Positions 51,734 to 61,784 of a DNA stretch of 62,528 bases are shown here, piece by piece; the first letter of the stretch is position 1; every line of letters starts with the position of its first letter. Below the pieces are notes generated by a model. It saw only the letters and a program-made list of their open reading frames with translations, searched no databases and was not told where the DNA came from. Location: assembly GCF_024451105.1 (NCBI RefSeq), contig NZ_JANGEY010000015.1:1-62528 (forward strand), read 5' to 3'. This stretch comes from Stutzerimonas stutzeri (lineage in GTDB: Bacteria; Pseudomonadota; Gammaproteobacteria; Pseudomonadales; Pseudomonadaceae). Made by a program: the position numbers and the translations under genes.

Positions 51734-52726
51734 TCAGCCCTGAGGCGCGGCCTGCGGATACAGGCCATGCACCCGCGCGAACAACCGCGTCAGGCCGAGC
51801 AGCGCGTCGATGTTGGGCGTCTCGACGCCCACGCGCCGGCCGATCTCCTGCACCGCGCCGACGATGCCGTCCAGCTCGATGGCCCGCCCCGCCTCGGCGT
51901 CCTGCAGCATCGAGGTCTTGAACGCGCCCAGCTTGCGGGTCACCGCGTGGCGCTCGTCGGGGCTCTGGGTGACGTCGCAGCCGATCAGCCGGCCGATGGC
52001 GGCGGCCTCGCGCATCGCCGCCGAGCAGAACTGGCGCACCAGCTCGTCGTCGAGCAGGCGGTCGATGGTCGCGCCGGTGATCGCCGAGACCGGATTCATG
52101 GTCAGGTTGCCCCACAGCTTGTACCAGATGTCGTAGCGGATATCGGCGCTGACGGTGACGGCGAAGCCGGCCCGCTCCAGCAGCCCGGCCAGTTGCTGCA
52201 CCCGCGCGGACGCGCCGCCGGCCGGCTCGCCGACGATCAGCCCGTTGCCCATCACGTGGCGCACCAGCCCCGGCTCCGGAGCGGTGCAGCTGGCGTGCAC
52301 CACGCAGCCGACGACCCGCTCCAGCGGGATGGTCCGCGCGATGGCGCCGCGCGGATCGACGCTGGCCAGCGGCGCCTCGAAGCCCGGCAGCCCCTGGCAG
52401 AACCACCAGGGCACGCCGTTCATCGCCGGCAGCACCAGCGTGTCGGGGCCGATCAGCGGCGCGAGGCGCGGCGCCAGCCCGGCCAGCGCCTGGCCCTTGA
52501 CCGCGATGACGACCAGATCCTGCACGCCGAGCGCTTCGGCCTGCTCCTCGGCCGCCGCCAGCGGCGCCCGCAGCAGGCCCTCGCCGGTTTGCAGCCGCCA
52601 GCCGTGGCGGCGCAGCGCCTCCAGGGTGGCGCCGCGGGCCAGGGCGCTGACGCTGGCGCCCGCCGCGGCGAGCTTGCTGCCGAGGAAACCGCCGATGGCG
52701 CCGGCGCCGACGATGCAGACTTTCAT
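51734..52726 (-). CDS. 2-Dehydropantoate 2-reductase family protein
   Basis: The 330-residue ApbA/PanE-fold oxidoreductase has NADP-binding GAGAIGGFLGSKL at the N-terminus, the central Lys in VIAVKGQAL and the C-terminal signature KLWGNLTMNPVSAITGAT. True PanE makes pantoate for coenzyme A. Genomes often hold several paralogues with other 2-oxo substrates, so I leave the symbol empty. The ATG at 52724-52726 follows AGGAG. Confidence 0.85.
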   Translation of the reverse strand: MKVCIVGAGAIGGFLGSKLAAAGASVSALARGATLEALRRHGWRLQTGEGLLRAPLAAAEEQAEALGVQDLVVIAVKGQALAGLAPRLAPLIGPDTLVLPAMNGVPWWFCQGLPGFEAPLASVDPRGAIARTIPLERVVGCVVHASCTAPEPGLVRHVMGNGLIVGEPAGGASARVQQLAGLLERAGFAVTVSADIRYDIWYKLWGNLTMNPVSAITGATIDRLLDDELVRQFCSAAMREAAAIGRLIGCDVTQSPDERHAVTRKLGAFKTSMLQDAEAGRAIELDGIVGAVQEIGRRVGVETPNIDALLGLTRLFARVHGLYPQAAPQG

Positions 52727-52769
52727 GGGTGTTTCTCCTGTGAAACGGGTGACAGTGGCTTGCCGGTAT

Positions 52770-53999
52770 TCAACCGAAGAACCAGTAGCACACCCCGATC
52801 GCCGCCAGCACCCCGGCCAGGTCGGCGAGCAGCGCGCAGCCCACCGCATGGCGGGCGCGCTGGATGCCGACCGCGCCGAAGTACACGGCGAGCACGTAGA
52901 AGGTGGTCTCGGTGCTGCCCTGCACGGTGGCGGCGAGCAGCGCCGGGAAGCTGTCGACGCCGTGGCTCTGCATGGTCTCGATCAGCATGGCGCGCGCCGC
53001 GCTGCCGGAGAACGGCTTGACCAGCGCGGTGGGCAGGGCGTCGACGAAGCGGGTGTCCCAACCGGCCCACTCGATCAGTGCGCGCAGGCCGTCCAGACCG
53101 AACTCCAGCGCCCCCGAGGCGCGCAGCACGCCGATGGCGCAGAGCATGGCGACCAGGTAGGGCAACAGGTTCCTGGCCACCTCGAAGCCCTCCTTGGCGC
53201 CCTCGACGAACGCCTCGTACACCGGCACCCGCTTCAGCGCACCGCACAGCAGGAAGGCGAGGATCAGGCCGAACAGGGTGAGGTTGCCGAGCAGCGAGGA
53301 CAGCGCCGCCAGCGCAGCGGCCGACAGCCCGGCGAGGAAGGCGACGAAGGCGCCGAGGGCCAGCGCCGCGCCGCCCAGCCAGGCCAGCACCACCGGGTCG
53401 TGCAGGCGCAGGCGCTGCACGAAGGCCACCGCCAGCAGGCCGGCGAGGGTCGAGGCGCTGGTGGCCAGCAGGATCGGCAGGAACACCAGGGTCGGATCGG
53501 CGGCGCCCTGCTGCACCCGGTACATGAAGATCGACACCGGCAGCAGGGTCAGCGACGAGGTGTTGAGCACCAGGAACAGGATCTGCGCGTTGCTCGCCCG
53601 CGCCGGACTGGGGTTGAGCTCCTGCAGCGCGCGCATCGCCTTGAGGCCGATGGGCGTCGCCGCATTGTCCAGGCCCAGGCCGTTGGCGGCGAAGTTGAGG
53701 GTGATCAGCCCCAGCGCCGGGTGGCCGGGCGGCACCTCCGGCATCAGCCGGCGAAACAGCGGCGCCAGCAGCACGGCCAGGCGCTCGACCAGCCCGGCGC
53801 GCTCGGCGATGCGCAAAAAGCCCAGCCACAGGGTCAGGGTACCGAACAGCACCACCATCACCTCGACCGACAGCCTGGCCATGGCGAACAGGCTCTCGAC
53901 CATGGCGGCGAACACCCCCGGATCGTCGCCGACCAGCCAGCGGCCGCCGGCGGCGATGGCGGCGACGACGAAGAATCCCAGCCACAGACCGTTGAGCAT
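52770..53999 (-). CDS. Fused SpmA/SpmB-like nucleoside-recognition (Gate) membrane protein
   Basis: The 409-residue protein has about ten helices and two Gate domains joined in one chain. The N-terminal half resembles SpmA (GLITLNFAANGLGLDNAATPIGLKAM) and the C-terminal half SpmB (KPFSGSAARAMLIETM, VQGSTETTFYVLAVYFGAVG). In Bacillus these are separate spore maturation genes; proteobacterial fusions have no established role. It lies 43 bases downstream of the PanE-like start on the same strand. Confidence 0.85.
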   Translation of the reverse strand: MLNGLWLGFFVVAAIAAGGRWLVGDDPGVFAAMVESLFAMARLSVEVMVVLFGTLTLWLGFLRIAERAGLVERLAVLLAPLFRRLMPEVPPGHPALGLITLNFAANGLGLDNAATPIGLKAMRALQELNPSPARASNAQILFLVLNTSSLTLLPVSIFMYRVQQGAADPTLVFLPILLATSASTLAGLLAVAFVQRLRLHDPVVLAWLGGAALALGAFVAFLAGLSAAALAALSSLLGNLTLFGLILAFLLCGALKRVPVYEAFVEGAKEGFEVARNLLPYLVAMLCAIGVLRASGALEFGLDGLRALIEWAGWDTRFVDALPTALVKPFSGSAARAMLIETMQSHGVDSFPALLAATVQGSTETTFYVLAVYFGAVGIQRARHAVGCALLADLAGVLAAIGVCYWFFG

Positions 54000-54146
54000 G
54001 GACACCCCCTTGAATGGACCGGGCGATGATAGCGGCGCGGCGTGCGCCGGGTCATCCGCCGCGCCGCCCGGCGGCGGCCGGCTTCTCCGCTTGGAGCACG
54101 GCACGACGCTATGGCACCATCGCCGGACAGGATGTGGAGGGGGCCC

Positions 54147-56816
54147 ATGGCCAAGCTGGCGCGCACGCCGTTCATCCGTCTGGTGACGCTGACCTATTGC
54201 CTGCTCGGGCTCGGCTGGATCTTCCTGTCCGACGAGCTGCTGGCGCTGTTCACCGACCGCGACGCCATCCTGCTCGCCTCGCGCTGGAAGGGCGGGCTGT
54301 TCGTGCTGGCCACCGCCGCGCTGCTCTACCTCGCGCTGCGCGCCGTGCCGCCCGCGCAGACGGCGAGCGCGACCTCGCTGCTCGACCGCCTGGCCTTGCG
54401 CGCGCTGCCGGCCCGCCCGGCGGGCTGGCTGCCCTACCTGTTCGCCCTGGCCATCACCCTGGTCGCCCTGGGCGTGCGGGCGAGCCTCACCGATGCGCTC
54501 GAAGGCCGACCGCTGCTGATCCTGTTCATCCTGCCGGTGGCCCTCGGCGCCCTGCTCGGCGGCCTGCTGCCCGGCCTGCTGGCGACCCTGCTCGCCAGCC
54601 TGGGCACCGCCTTCCTGTTCCTGCCCCCGGACGGCGCGATGGCCATCGACTCCCGGGCCGAACGCCTGCAGCTGTTCTTCTTCGTCCTCACCGCCGTCGG
54701 GCTGTGCGTGATCATCGAACTGCTCAAGCGCGCCCGCGAAGGCCTGGAGTCCCACCGCCGACTGCTCGACTCGCTGGTCTCGGGCAGTCCGGACGCCATC
54801 TTCGTCAAGGACCGCAACGGCCGCTACCTGCTGGCCAACCAGGCGGCCGCCGTGTTCGTCGGCCGTCCGCTCGACGAGCTGCTCGGCAAGACCGACGCCC
54901 AGCTGTTCCCGCTGCCGAGCGCCGAGCTGATCGCCCGCCACGACGCCGAGGTGCTGGCCGCCGGGCGGGTTGCCAGCCACGACGAATCGCTGGAGAGCCT
55001 CCAGGGCCGCCGACGGGTGTTCTCGGTCAGCAAGGGGCCGCTGTTCGACGAGCACGGCGCCGTCGCCGGGCTGTTCGGCATCGCCCGCGACATCACCGAG
55101 CGCCAGCGCGTCGAGCTGGCCCGCCAGGAAGCGGCGGCGGTGTTCGAGTCCAGCTACGAGGGGATCATGATCCTCGACCGCGAGCGGCGCCTCGTCCGCG
55201 TCAACCCGGCCTTCGTGCGGATCACCGGCTACAGCCCGGCCGAGGCGCTCGGCCGGCCGCCGCCGTGGCTGGACGGCAGCGAGGACGGCGCGGACGACAC
55301 GCCCTGGAACGCTCTGCGGGAGCAGGGCTTCTGGAGCGGCGAACTGTGCAGCCGGCGCAGGAACGGCGAACGCTACGCCCAGTTGCTGTCGCTGTCGGCG
55401 GTGCGCGACGAGGACGGCGCCGTGCGCCACTACGTCGGGCTGTTCTCCGACATCAGCCAGCTGAAGAACCACCAGGCCGAGCTGGACCGCGCGGCGCACT
55501 ACGACCCGCTGACCGGCCTGCCCAACCGCCGTCTGCTCGGCGACCGCCTGGAGCAGGCCATCGCCCGCTCGGCACGCTCCGGCAAGACGCTGGCGGTCTG
55601 CCAGTTCGACCTCGACGATTTCCGCCAGATCAACGAGCGGCACGGCCACGCCGCCGGCGACGCCGTGCTGCGCGCGATGGCCGACAATCTCCGCGCGGTG
55701 CTGCGCGCCGAGGACACCCTGGCGCACCTGGGCGGCGACAGCTTCGCCCTGCTGCTGGCCGACATCGACTCCGCGCAGGGCTGCTCGGCGATCCTCGAGC
55801 GCGTGCAGGCGGCCATCGCCACGCCGGTGGCGGTCGCCGGCGGCCGGCTGCGCACCACGGCGAGCATCGGCGTCAGCCTCTACCCCGAGGACAACGCCGA
55901 CGGCGACACCCTGCTGCGGCATGCCGACCAGGCGATGTTCCGCGCCAAGGAAGCCGGCAAGAACTGCTACCACCTGTTCGACCCGGAGAGCGACCGCCGG
56001 GCCCAGTGCCAGCGCCGCCAGCTGGAACGCCTGCGCCTGGCCCTGGCGCGCGGCGAGTTCGTCCTGCACTACCAGCCCAAGGTCGACCTCGGCGACGGCC
56101 GGGTGATCGGCGCCGAGGCGCTGATCCGCTGGCAGGACCCGGAGCGCGGGCTGCTCGCCCCGGGCGCCTTCCTGCCCTACCTGGAGGGCGTCGAGGCCAT
56201 GGAGCGCGCGCTCGGCGACTGGGTGCTGGCCAGCGCCCTGGAGCAGCTCGAACAGTGGCAGCGCGGCGGCCTGCAGCTCGGCATCAGCGTCAACATCAGC
56301 GCCCACCAGCTGATGCGCGACGATTTCGCCGACAGCCTCGAGCGCCTGCTCGAACGCCACCCGCAGGTGCCGCGCGAGTGCCTGGAGCTGGAGATCCTCG
56401 AAACCGCGGCGCTCACCGACATGCAGCGGGCCATCGCGGTCATGCAGCGCTGCGCCGCGCTGGGCGTGCGCTTCGCCCTCGACGACTTCGGCACCGGCTA
56501 CTCCTCGCTGACCTACCTGCGCAAGCTGCCGGTGGACACCCTGAAGATCGACCAGAGCTTCGTGCGCGACATGCTGGTCGACCCCGACGACCGCGCCATC
56601 GTCGACGGCGTGATCCGCCTGGCCGCCGCCTTCAACCGCAAGGTGATCGCCGAGGGCGTGGAGACCATCGAGCACGGCCAGGCCTTGCAGCGTCTCGGCT
56701 GCCGCCTCGTGCAGGGCTACGGCATCGCCCGGCCGATGCCCGCCGAGCGACTGCCCGAGTGGCTGTGCGAGTGGCAACGCCAGGCGGCCTGGCGACGCCT
56801 GGCGCTGCCGTCCTGA
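54147..56816 (+). CDS. Membrane PAS-GGDEF-EAL protein, probable c-di-GMP phosphodiesterase
   Basis: The 889-residue signalling protein has an N-terminal membrane region with two groups of helices (~10-60 and ~100-190, MHYT/DUF4118-like). Two PAS domains follow (~215-325 and ~330-450), then GGDEF (~465-620) and EAL (~630-885) domains. The GGDEF signature reads GGDSF (about 529-533), so the catalytic Glu is lost and cyclase activity is unlikely. The EAL site keeps EALIRW (657), NISAHQL, ELEILETA, DDFGTGYSSL (779), KIDQSFV and EGVET, so c-di-GMP hydrolysis is likely. GTGGAGGGGG precedes the ATG. Confidence 0.88.
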   Translation: MAKLARTPFIRLVTLTYCLLGLGWIFLSDELLALFTDRDAILLASRWKGGLFVLATAALLYLALRAVPPAQTASATSLLDRLALRALPARPAGWLPYLFALAITLVALGVRASLTDALEGRPLLILFILPVALGALLGGLLPGLLATLLASLGTAFLFLPPDGAMAIDSRAERLQLFFFVLTAVGLCVIIELLKRAREGLESHRRLLDSLVSGSPDAIFVKDRNGRYLLANQAAAVFVGRPLDELLGKTDAQLFPLPSAELIARHDAEVLAAGRVASHDESLESLQGRRRVFSVSKGPLFDEHGAVAGLFGIARDITERQRVELARQEAAAVFESSYEGIMILDRERRLVRVNPAFVRITGYSPAEALGRPPPWLDGSEDGADDTPWNALREQGFWSGELCSRRRNGERYAQLLSLSAVRDEDGAVRHYVGLFSDISQLKNHQAELDRAAHYDPLTGLPNRRLLGDRLEQAIARSARSGKTLAVCQFDLDDFRQINERHGHAAGDAVLRAMADNLRAVLRAEDTLAHLGGDSFALLLADIDSAQGCSAILERVQAAIATPVAVAGGRLRTTASIGVSLYPEDNADGDTLLRHADQAMFRAKEAGKNCYHLFDPESDRRAQCQRRQLERLRLALARGEFVLHYQPKVDLGDGRVIGAEALIRWQDPERGLLAPGAFLPYLEGVEAMERALGDWVLASALEQLEQWQRGGLQLGISVNISAHQLMRDDFADSLERLLERHPQVPRECLELEILETAALTDMQRAIAVMQRCAALGVRFALDDFGTGYSSLTYLRKLPVDTLKIDQSFVRDMLVDPDDRAIVDGVIRLAAAFNRKVIAEGVETIEHGQALQRLGCRLVQGYGIARPMPAERLPEWLCEWQRQAAWRRLALPS

Positions 56817-56877
56817 GCAGGGCGCGCGGCGGCTGCTAGGCTGAATCGGGCATAGCCCCCTGCCCGGAGACCTGCCG

Positions 56878-57474
56878 ATGAAGAAGATCCTGGTGCTGTA
56901 CTACTCCATGTACGGACATATCGAGAAGATGGCCGAGGCGGTGGCCGCCGGCGCCGCCGGCGTGGCCGGCGTGGAGGTGACCCTCAAGCGCGTGCCGGAG
57001 ACCATGCCCGAGGACGTCGCGCGCAAGGCCGGCGCCAAGCTCGACCAGCAGGCGCCGCTGGCCAGCCCGCAGGAGCTGGGCGACTACGACGCCATCCTGT
57101 TCGGCACGCCGACCCGCTTCGGCAACATGGCCGCGCAGATGCGCAACTTCCTCGACCAGACCGGCGGCCTGTGGGTCAAGGGCGCGCTGATCGGCAAGCT
57201 GGGCAGCGTGTTCACCTCCACCGGCACCGGCGGCGGCGGGGAGACCACCATCACCTCGTTCTGGCATACCCTGGCGCACCACGGCATGCTGATCGTCGGC
57301 CTGCCCTACAGCGCGCCGGAACTGAGCGATATCGGCGAGATGCGCGGCGGCTCGCCCTACGGCGCGGCGACCCTGGCCGGCGGCGACGGCTCGCGCCAGC
57401 CGAGCGCCAGGGAGCTGGCCCTGGCGCGCTTCCAGGGCGAGCACGTGGCCAGGCTGGCGGTACGCATGCAGTAG
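56878..57474 (+). CDS. wrbA: NAD(P)H:quinone oxidoreductase WrbA
   Basis: The 198-residue flavodoxin-fold enzyme reduces quinones by two electrons using FMN. Motifs are [64 protein letters not shown] and [12 protein letters not shown]. Length and sequence are standard for WrbA. Confidence 0.95.
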   Translation: MKKILVLYYSMYGHIEKMAEAVAAGAAGVAGVEVTLKRVPETMPEDVARKAGAKLDQQAPLASPQELGDYDAILFGTPTRFGNMAAQMRNFLDQTGGLWVKGALIGKLGSVFTSTGTGGGGETTITSFWHTLAHHGMLIVGLPYSAPELSDIGEMRGGSPYGAATLAGGDGSRQPSARELALARFQGEHVARLAVRMQ

Positions 57475-57476
57475 GC

Positions 57477-58013
57477 CTAGCGCCGCGGCGCGGCGTGGCG
57501 CTTCACCGCCTCCAGCCAGGCCGGATCGAGGCGCGGCTGCTCGGGATCGAGGCCCAGCGCCTCCATGCGCTCGCGGTGCGCGTCGATCTCGCGGACCATC
57601 TGGCTGAGGCCGCTGGAGTTGCCGTCGAGCTGGTGCATCTGGGTCAGCCCGAGGTGATAGAAACGCAGCAGGCGCAGGGCGTCCGGATCGCCGGCCGCCA
57701 CCCCGGCCTGCACGTGGTGCATGACGTTGGTGACGCTCATCAGGCTGCGCTTGAGCTGCCAGCCGTAGACCGCCGCAGCCATCCACGGCTGGCGCCAGAA
57801 CACCCGGCGCACCAGCAGCACGGTGAGCAGCAGGCCCGCGAGCACCCCGCCGAGGTTCCAGCGGAAGTTGTCGCCGCCAGGCGTGCCGAACAGCAGCACG
57901 GCCAGGCCGGACAGCAGCATGGCCAGCGGCGCGAAGGTCAGCAGGATGGTCAGGGTGCTGCGCCGGGTCTGCTGGCGGTACTGCTGCGGATTCATCGGCT
58001 GGATCTCGAACAT
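57477..58013 (-). CDS. DUF3087-type two-helix membrane protein
   Basis: The 178-residue protein has two helices (~20-42 and ~54-70) and a helical cytoplasmic part rich in charged residues (MVREIDAHRERMEALGLDPEQPRLDPAWLEAVKRH). It matches my memory of the DUF3087 family of gamma-proteobacteria, which has no assigned function. AGGGAG precedes the ATG at 58013. It converges on wrbA with two bases between. Confidence 0.72.
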   Translation of the reverse strand: MFEIQPMNPQQYRQQTRRSTLTILLTFAPLAMLLSGLAVLLFGTPGGDNFRWNLGGVLAGLLLTVLLVRRVFWRQPWMAAAVYGWQLKRSLMSVTNVMHHVQAGVAAGDPDALRLLRFYHLGLTQMHQLDGNSSGLSQMVREIDAHRERMEALGLDPEQPRLDPAWLEAVKRHAAPRR

Positions 58014-58063
58014 GGACTCCCTCGTAGGACGGATGACGGGCGGCGCATTATCACCCGCCCGGC

Positions 58064-60463
58064 TCACGGCCGCAGCCACAGCACGCCGCGCGCCTGGGCG
58101 GCGATCTCCGCCTCGTCCAGCGCCATCGGCCGGTAGGCGCCGGCCAGGTAGTCCTGCGCCTGATCGGCGTAGTGCGGATCGAAGGGCACCCCGCTCTGCC
58201 CCAGCGGACTGCTGGCCAGCCCCTGCTGCGGCGCGGCGAAGTCGACCAGGCGGCGGATCGACGGCCCGTATTCGACCGGCCAGGGCGCCGGGCCGAGCCG
58301 GTGCGCCAGGTTGTTGGGCACCTCGAGGCTGCCCGGCGCGGCGAAGCGGCCGACGTTGAGCAGGCGGTCCAGCGGCGCGACGCGGCCCAGCGGATGCTCG
58401 AAGCTCAGGGTGTGCGCACGCCCCCACTGCCAGCCGGCCGGGTCGCGGCCCAGCACGGTGCGCAGGTGCGCCAGGCCGGCCTGCCAGGCGCGCACGGCGA
58501 TCTGCCCGCGGGTCTCCTGCTCCGGCGTGGCGCGGTCGTCCCACCAGGGCGCGGCGGGGTCGGCGGCCAGCGCGCTCAGCGCCGGAGCGACCAGCCGGCT
58601 GCCGAGCAGGGCGGCGAACAGCGTCTCGCCCAGCTCGTCGGCCATGGCCTCGCGGGCCAGCTGGTAGAGCCACTGGTTGAACAGCACCGCGGCGCGCGAG
58701 TCGAGGCGGTGCTCGCCGTCCCAGGCGGCCAGCTCCTCGAGCAGCGCCAGCTCCTCGCCGTGCAGCGCGGCGCGCAGCTCGGCCAGCAGCGGCGTCAGCA
58801 GGCGCGGCGCCAGGTCGCTGCCGCCGTCGAGCTGCAGGGCCTGGCTGTTGTGCACGTCCCAGCGCGGCCCCTCGCCGTCGAGGCGTTCGCGCAGGCGCCG
58901 GTAGCGCTCGTCGGGGTTGTAGTAGCCGGGCACCGCGGCGCCTTCCGGCGCCTGGTTGGCCGACAGCACGTAGCCGCGCGGCGGATTCTCCTCGCGTGGG
59001 TTGGCGGCGAACGGCAGCAGGCGCGGCGCCGCCGCCTCGGCGCTGCCGCCGTCGAGGATGAAGGCCGGGTGGGCGCCGGGCGGACGCTCGAGCAGGCGCC
59101 CGGCCGCCCACCAGGCGATGTCGCCGGAGGCCGAGGCCCAGACGATGTTCAGCCCCGGCGCCGCGATGCCGGCGGCGGCGGCGCGCGCCTCGGCCAGGCT
59201 GGCCGCGCGGTTGAGGCGGTGGAAGGCGCCGAGCAGCGGGTTGTGCGCCTCGAGGAACACCCAGCGCAGGGCGATCGGCGTCGGTCCGGCCAGCTCGCCG
59301 AGCGCGGCGTTGACGATCGGCCCGTGCGGCGAGCGCTGCAGGGTCAGCTCGACGTCGGCGCCGTCCTTCACCCGGATGACTTCGCGGCGGTTCTCCAGAT
59401 CCACCCAGCGGCCCTGGTAGCGGATCTGGCCGGGATGGGCCGGATCGACCCGCTCGGCGATCAGGTCGAGGTCGTCGTTCTGGAACATGGTCAGCGACCA
59501 GCCGAACTCGCGGTTGTGGCCGAGCAGGGCGAAGGGGATCAGCGCGTGGTGCTGGCCGTACAGTTCGAAGCCGGGCGCCGACAGGTGCGCGCTGTACCAC
59601 ACCTGCGGCACGCTGAAGCGGATGTGCGGGTCGCCGGCCAAGAGCGGCTTGCCGCTGGCGGTACGCGCGCCACTCAGCGCCCAGGCGTTGCTGCCCTCGA
59701 ACTGGCTGAGCCCGCGCCCCGGCGCCGCGCCGGCCAGCTGCGCCAGCGCGTGCAGGCCGCGCCAGTCGGCGGCGGCCAGGCTCGGCGCGGGTGCGGCAGC
59801 GCCGTCGAGGCCGAACACGCGCAGGTAGTCGGCGCCGAGCCGGTCGCGGACGTGGGTCAGCAGCGGCTCGCTGCGCAAGGCGGCGGCGAAGCTGTAGGCC
59901 ATGTAGCCGATCACCGCGAAGCTGTCCGCGGCGCTGAACGGCCGCGGGCGGATGCCGAGCAGGTCGAACTCCAGCGGCAGCGCGCGGCTGGCCTGGTAGT
60001 GGTTGATGCCGGCGAGGTAGGCCTGCAGCGCCTGCCAGGCCGGCGCCGTCTTGTCCTCGGCGGCGGCCATGGCGGCGGCCCGCTCGCCCAGGCGCAGGCT
60101 GCGGAACAGGCGGTCGGTGTCGACCAGCCCGGCGCCGAGGATCTCGGCCAGCTCGCCGCGCGCCAGGCGGCGCAGCAGCTCCATCTGGAACAGCCGCTCC
60201 TGGGCGTGCAGGTAGCCCAGCGCGCGGTACAGGTCGGCCTCGCTGTCGGCGCGGATGTGCGGCACGCCCTGGGCGTCGAAGCGTACCGCGACCGGCGCGC
60301 CCAGCCCGGGCAGGCTCAGCTCGCCGCTGCGCTGCGGACGCTGCTCGCCAAGATAGAAGCTGCCGCCGGTCGCCCCCAGCACCAGCAGCCCGAGCAGGGC
60401 GACCAGGACGCGGCGCAGCGGGCGGCGCGGACGGGACGGCGGGGGCAGCGGGACGTTCGGCAT
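58064..60463 (-). CDS. Penicillin acylase family hydrolase
   Basis: The 799-residue Ntn-hydrolase precursor has an N-terminal membrane or signal helix (~18-35), an alpha-subunit region (GVPHIRADSEADLYRALGYLHAQERLFQMELLRR), and the autocleavage site at Gly257-Ser258 in QFEGSNAWALSG, where Ser becomes the N-terminal nucleophile. The beta subunit (GHNREFGWSLTMFQNDDLDL) follows. Pseudomonas relatives include the acyl-homoserine-lactone acylases QuiP and PvdQ and cephalosporin acylases. Quorum quenching is possible but not shown by sequence. It is divergent from the orphan TRAP binding protein. Confidence 0.87.
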   Translation of the reverse strand: MPNVPLPPPSRPRRPLRRVLVALLGLLVLGATGGSFYLGEQRPQRSGELSLPGLGAPVAVRFDAQGVPHIRADSEADLYRALGYLHAQERLFQMELLRRLARGELAEILGAGLVDTDRLFRSLRLGERAAAMAAAEDKTAPAWQALQAYLAGINHYQASRALPLEFDLLGIRPRPFSAADSFAVIGYMAYSFAAALRSEPLLTHVRDRLGADYLRVFGLDGAAAPAPSLAAADWRGLHALAQLAGAAPGRGLSQFEGSNAWALSGARTASGKPLLAGDPHIRFSVPQVWYSAHLSAPGFELYGQHHALIPFALLGHNREFGWSLTMFQNDDLDLIAERVDPAHPGQIRYQGRWVDLENRREVIRVKDGADVELTLQRSPHGPIVNAALGELAGPTPIALRWVFLEAHNPLLGAFHRLNRAASLAEARAAAAGIAAPGLNIVWASASGDIAWWAAGRLLERPPGAHPAFILDGGSAEAAAPRLLPFAANPREENPPRGYVLSANQAPEGAAVPGYYNPDERYRRLRERLDGEGPRWDVHNSQALQLDGGSDLAPRLLTPLLAELRAALHGEELALLEELAAWDGEHRLDSRAAVLFNQWLYQLAREAMADELGETLFAALLGSRLVAPALSALAADPAAPWWDDRATPEQETRGQIAVRAWQAGLAHLRTVLGRDPAGWQWGRAHTLSFEHPLGRVAPLDRLLNVGRFAAPGSLEVPNNLAHRLGPAPWPVEYGPSIRRLVDFAAPQQGLASSPLGQSGVPFDPHYADQAQDYLAGAYRPMALDEAEIAAQARGVLWLRP

Positions 60464-60664
60464 CGGGGACTCCGGCAGGCGAGGGGCCGCCATTCTACGC
60501 CCTCGACCGGCGCCGGATGAGCGCCGCAGCCCTTGTCCGCACTTTGTGTGCGCCTATCGCCCACAAGCGGCCGGCGCCGATTGTCCCGCTCCCGGCCGCC
60601 CACCAGCATAGATCGCGGCCCGCAGCCGCGGACCGTCCGACAGCCAACAACAACAAGGACAGTC

Positions 60665-61720
60665 ATGGTGAAACCACTACGCACTACCCTCGCCGCACTC
60701 TGCATGGGCGCCAGCCTGACGGCGCTCGCCGCCCAGGAGACCAGGGTCACCCTCAAGGTGCACCACTTCATGCCGCACGACTCCTTCACCCAGCGCGAGT
60801 TCATCGAGCCCTGGGCCGAGCGGATCGGTCGCGAGTCGAACGGGCGCATCCGCTTCCATTTCTTCCCGTCGATGCACCTGGGCGGCAAGCCGGCGCAACT
60901 GATCGACCAGTTGCGCGACGGCACCGCGGACATCGTCTGGGCGCTGCCCGGCTACGCCAGCGGGCACTTCCCGCTGACCGGCGCGTTCGAGCTGCCGTTC
61001 ATGAACCGTAGCGCCGAGGCCGGCAGCCAGGCGCTCTGGGACTTCCTGCAGGCCCACGGCCAGCGCGAATACCAGGGGGTGAAGCTGCTCGCCACCCACC
61101 TCACCGACAGCGTGCTGCTGCACACCCGCCAGCAGCCGATCCGCCGTCTGGAGGACTTCGCCGGCCTGCGCCTGCGCACCGCCAACCCGCTGCAGAGCCG
61201 GCTGATCGAGCTGTTCGGCGGCACGCCGCAGGCCATGCCGATCAACCCGGTGCCGGCGGCGCTGGCCCGCGGCCTGCTCGACGGCGCCGCGGTACCCTGG
61301 GACGTGGTCACCTCGGTCAGGCTGCAGGAGCGGGTGAAACATCACACCGAGATGGCCGAGGGCCAGCCGCGGCTGATGCACGCGGCGCTGGTGCTGGCGA
61401 TGAGCCGGGCGCGCTACGACAGCCTGCCGGAGGACCTGCGGCGGATCATCGACGCCAACAGCGGCCGCGCGCTGTCCGCCCAGGCCGGCCGCCTGTGGGA
61501 CACCCGGGTGGTGGAGATCGGCCGCGAGCGAGCCCGCGCGCGCGGCAACCAGATCCACTTCCTCGCCGCCGCCGAGCAGCAGCGCTGGATGGACGCGGCG
61601 CGCAGCCTGGACGGCGAGTGGGTGAGCGAGGTGGAGAGCAAGGGCTACCGCGACGGCGCCGGGCTGCTCGCGGAGGCCCGCCAGCTGGTCGACCGCTACG
61701 CCGAGCAGGCGGCGCGCTGA
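60665..61720 (+). CDS. Orphan TRAP-type substrate-binding protein
   Basis: The 351-residue protein has a Sec signal peptide (to about residue 22, LAA) and the DctP fold (TLKVHHFMPHDSF, MHLGGKPAQLIDQLRDGTADIVW, FAGLRLRTANPLQSR with the conserved Arg). It is visibly related to DctP at 647-1690 (shared QREF/MFEPW, LGG.PA.L, ADIVW). No DctQ or DctM gene is adjacent; a chemoreceptor-domain gene converges on it. It may serve a distant permease or act as a sensor protein. Confidence 0.88.
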   Translation: MVKPLRTTLAALCMGASLTALAAQETRVTLKVHHFMPHDSFTQREFIEPWAERIGRESNGRIRFHFFPSMHLGGKPAQLIDQLRDGTADIVWALPGYASGHFPLTGAFELPFMNRSAEAGSQALWDFLQAHGQREYQGVKLLATHLTDSVLLHTRQQPIRRLEDFAGLRLRTANPLQSRLIELFGGTPQAMPINPVPAALARGLLDGAAVPWDVVTSVRLQERVKHHTEMAEGQPRLMHAALVLAMSRARYDSLPEDLRRIIDANSGRALSAQAGRLWDTRVVEIGRERARARGNQIHFLAAAEQQRWMDAARSLDGEWVSEVESKGYRDGAGLLAEARQLVDRYAEQAAR

Positions 61721-61729
61721 GTGGGTCGC

Positions 61730-61760
61730 GGGGCGGGGACCGGCGCCCGGTCCTCGCCCC
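61730..61760. terminator. Possible bidirectional hairpin between convergent genes
   Basis: A 14-bp stem with one wobble pair (61730-61743 with 61747-61760) and a three-base loop lies in the gap between the TRAP binding protein and the chemoreceptor gene. There is no U-tract, so it may act through stability alone. Confidence 0.5.
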
Positions 61761-61784
61761 GGCGTGGGACGCTGCAGGCGCGGC

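Noticed and set aside
52770..56777. A 1,335-codon minus-strand open frame across the GGDEF-EAL gene
   Set aside because: Only its 3' part (52770-53999) codes for a recognisable protein. The rest is the Gln/Ala/Gly-rich antisense shadow of the plus-strand signalling gene.
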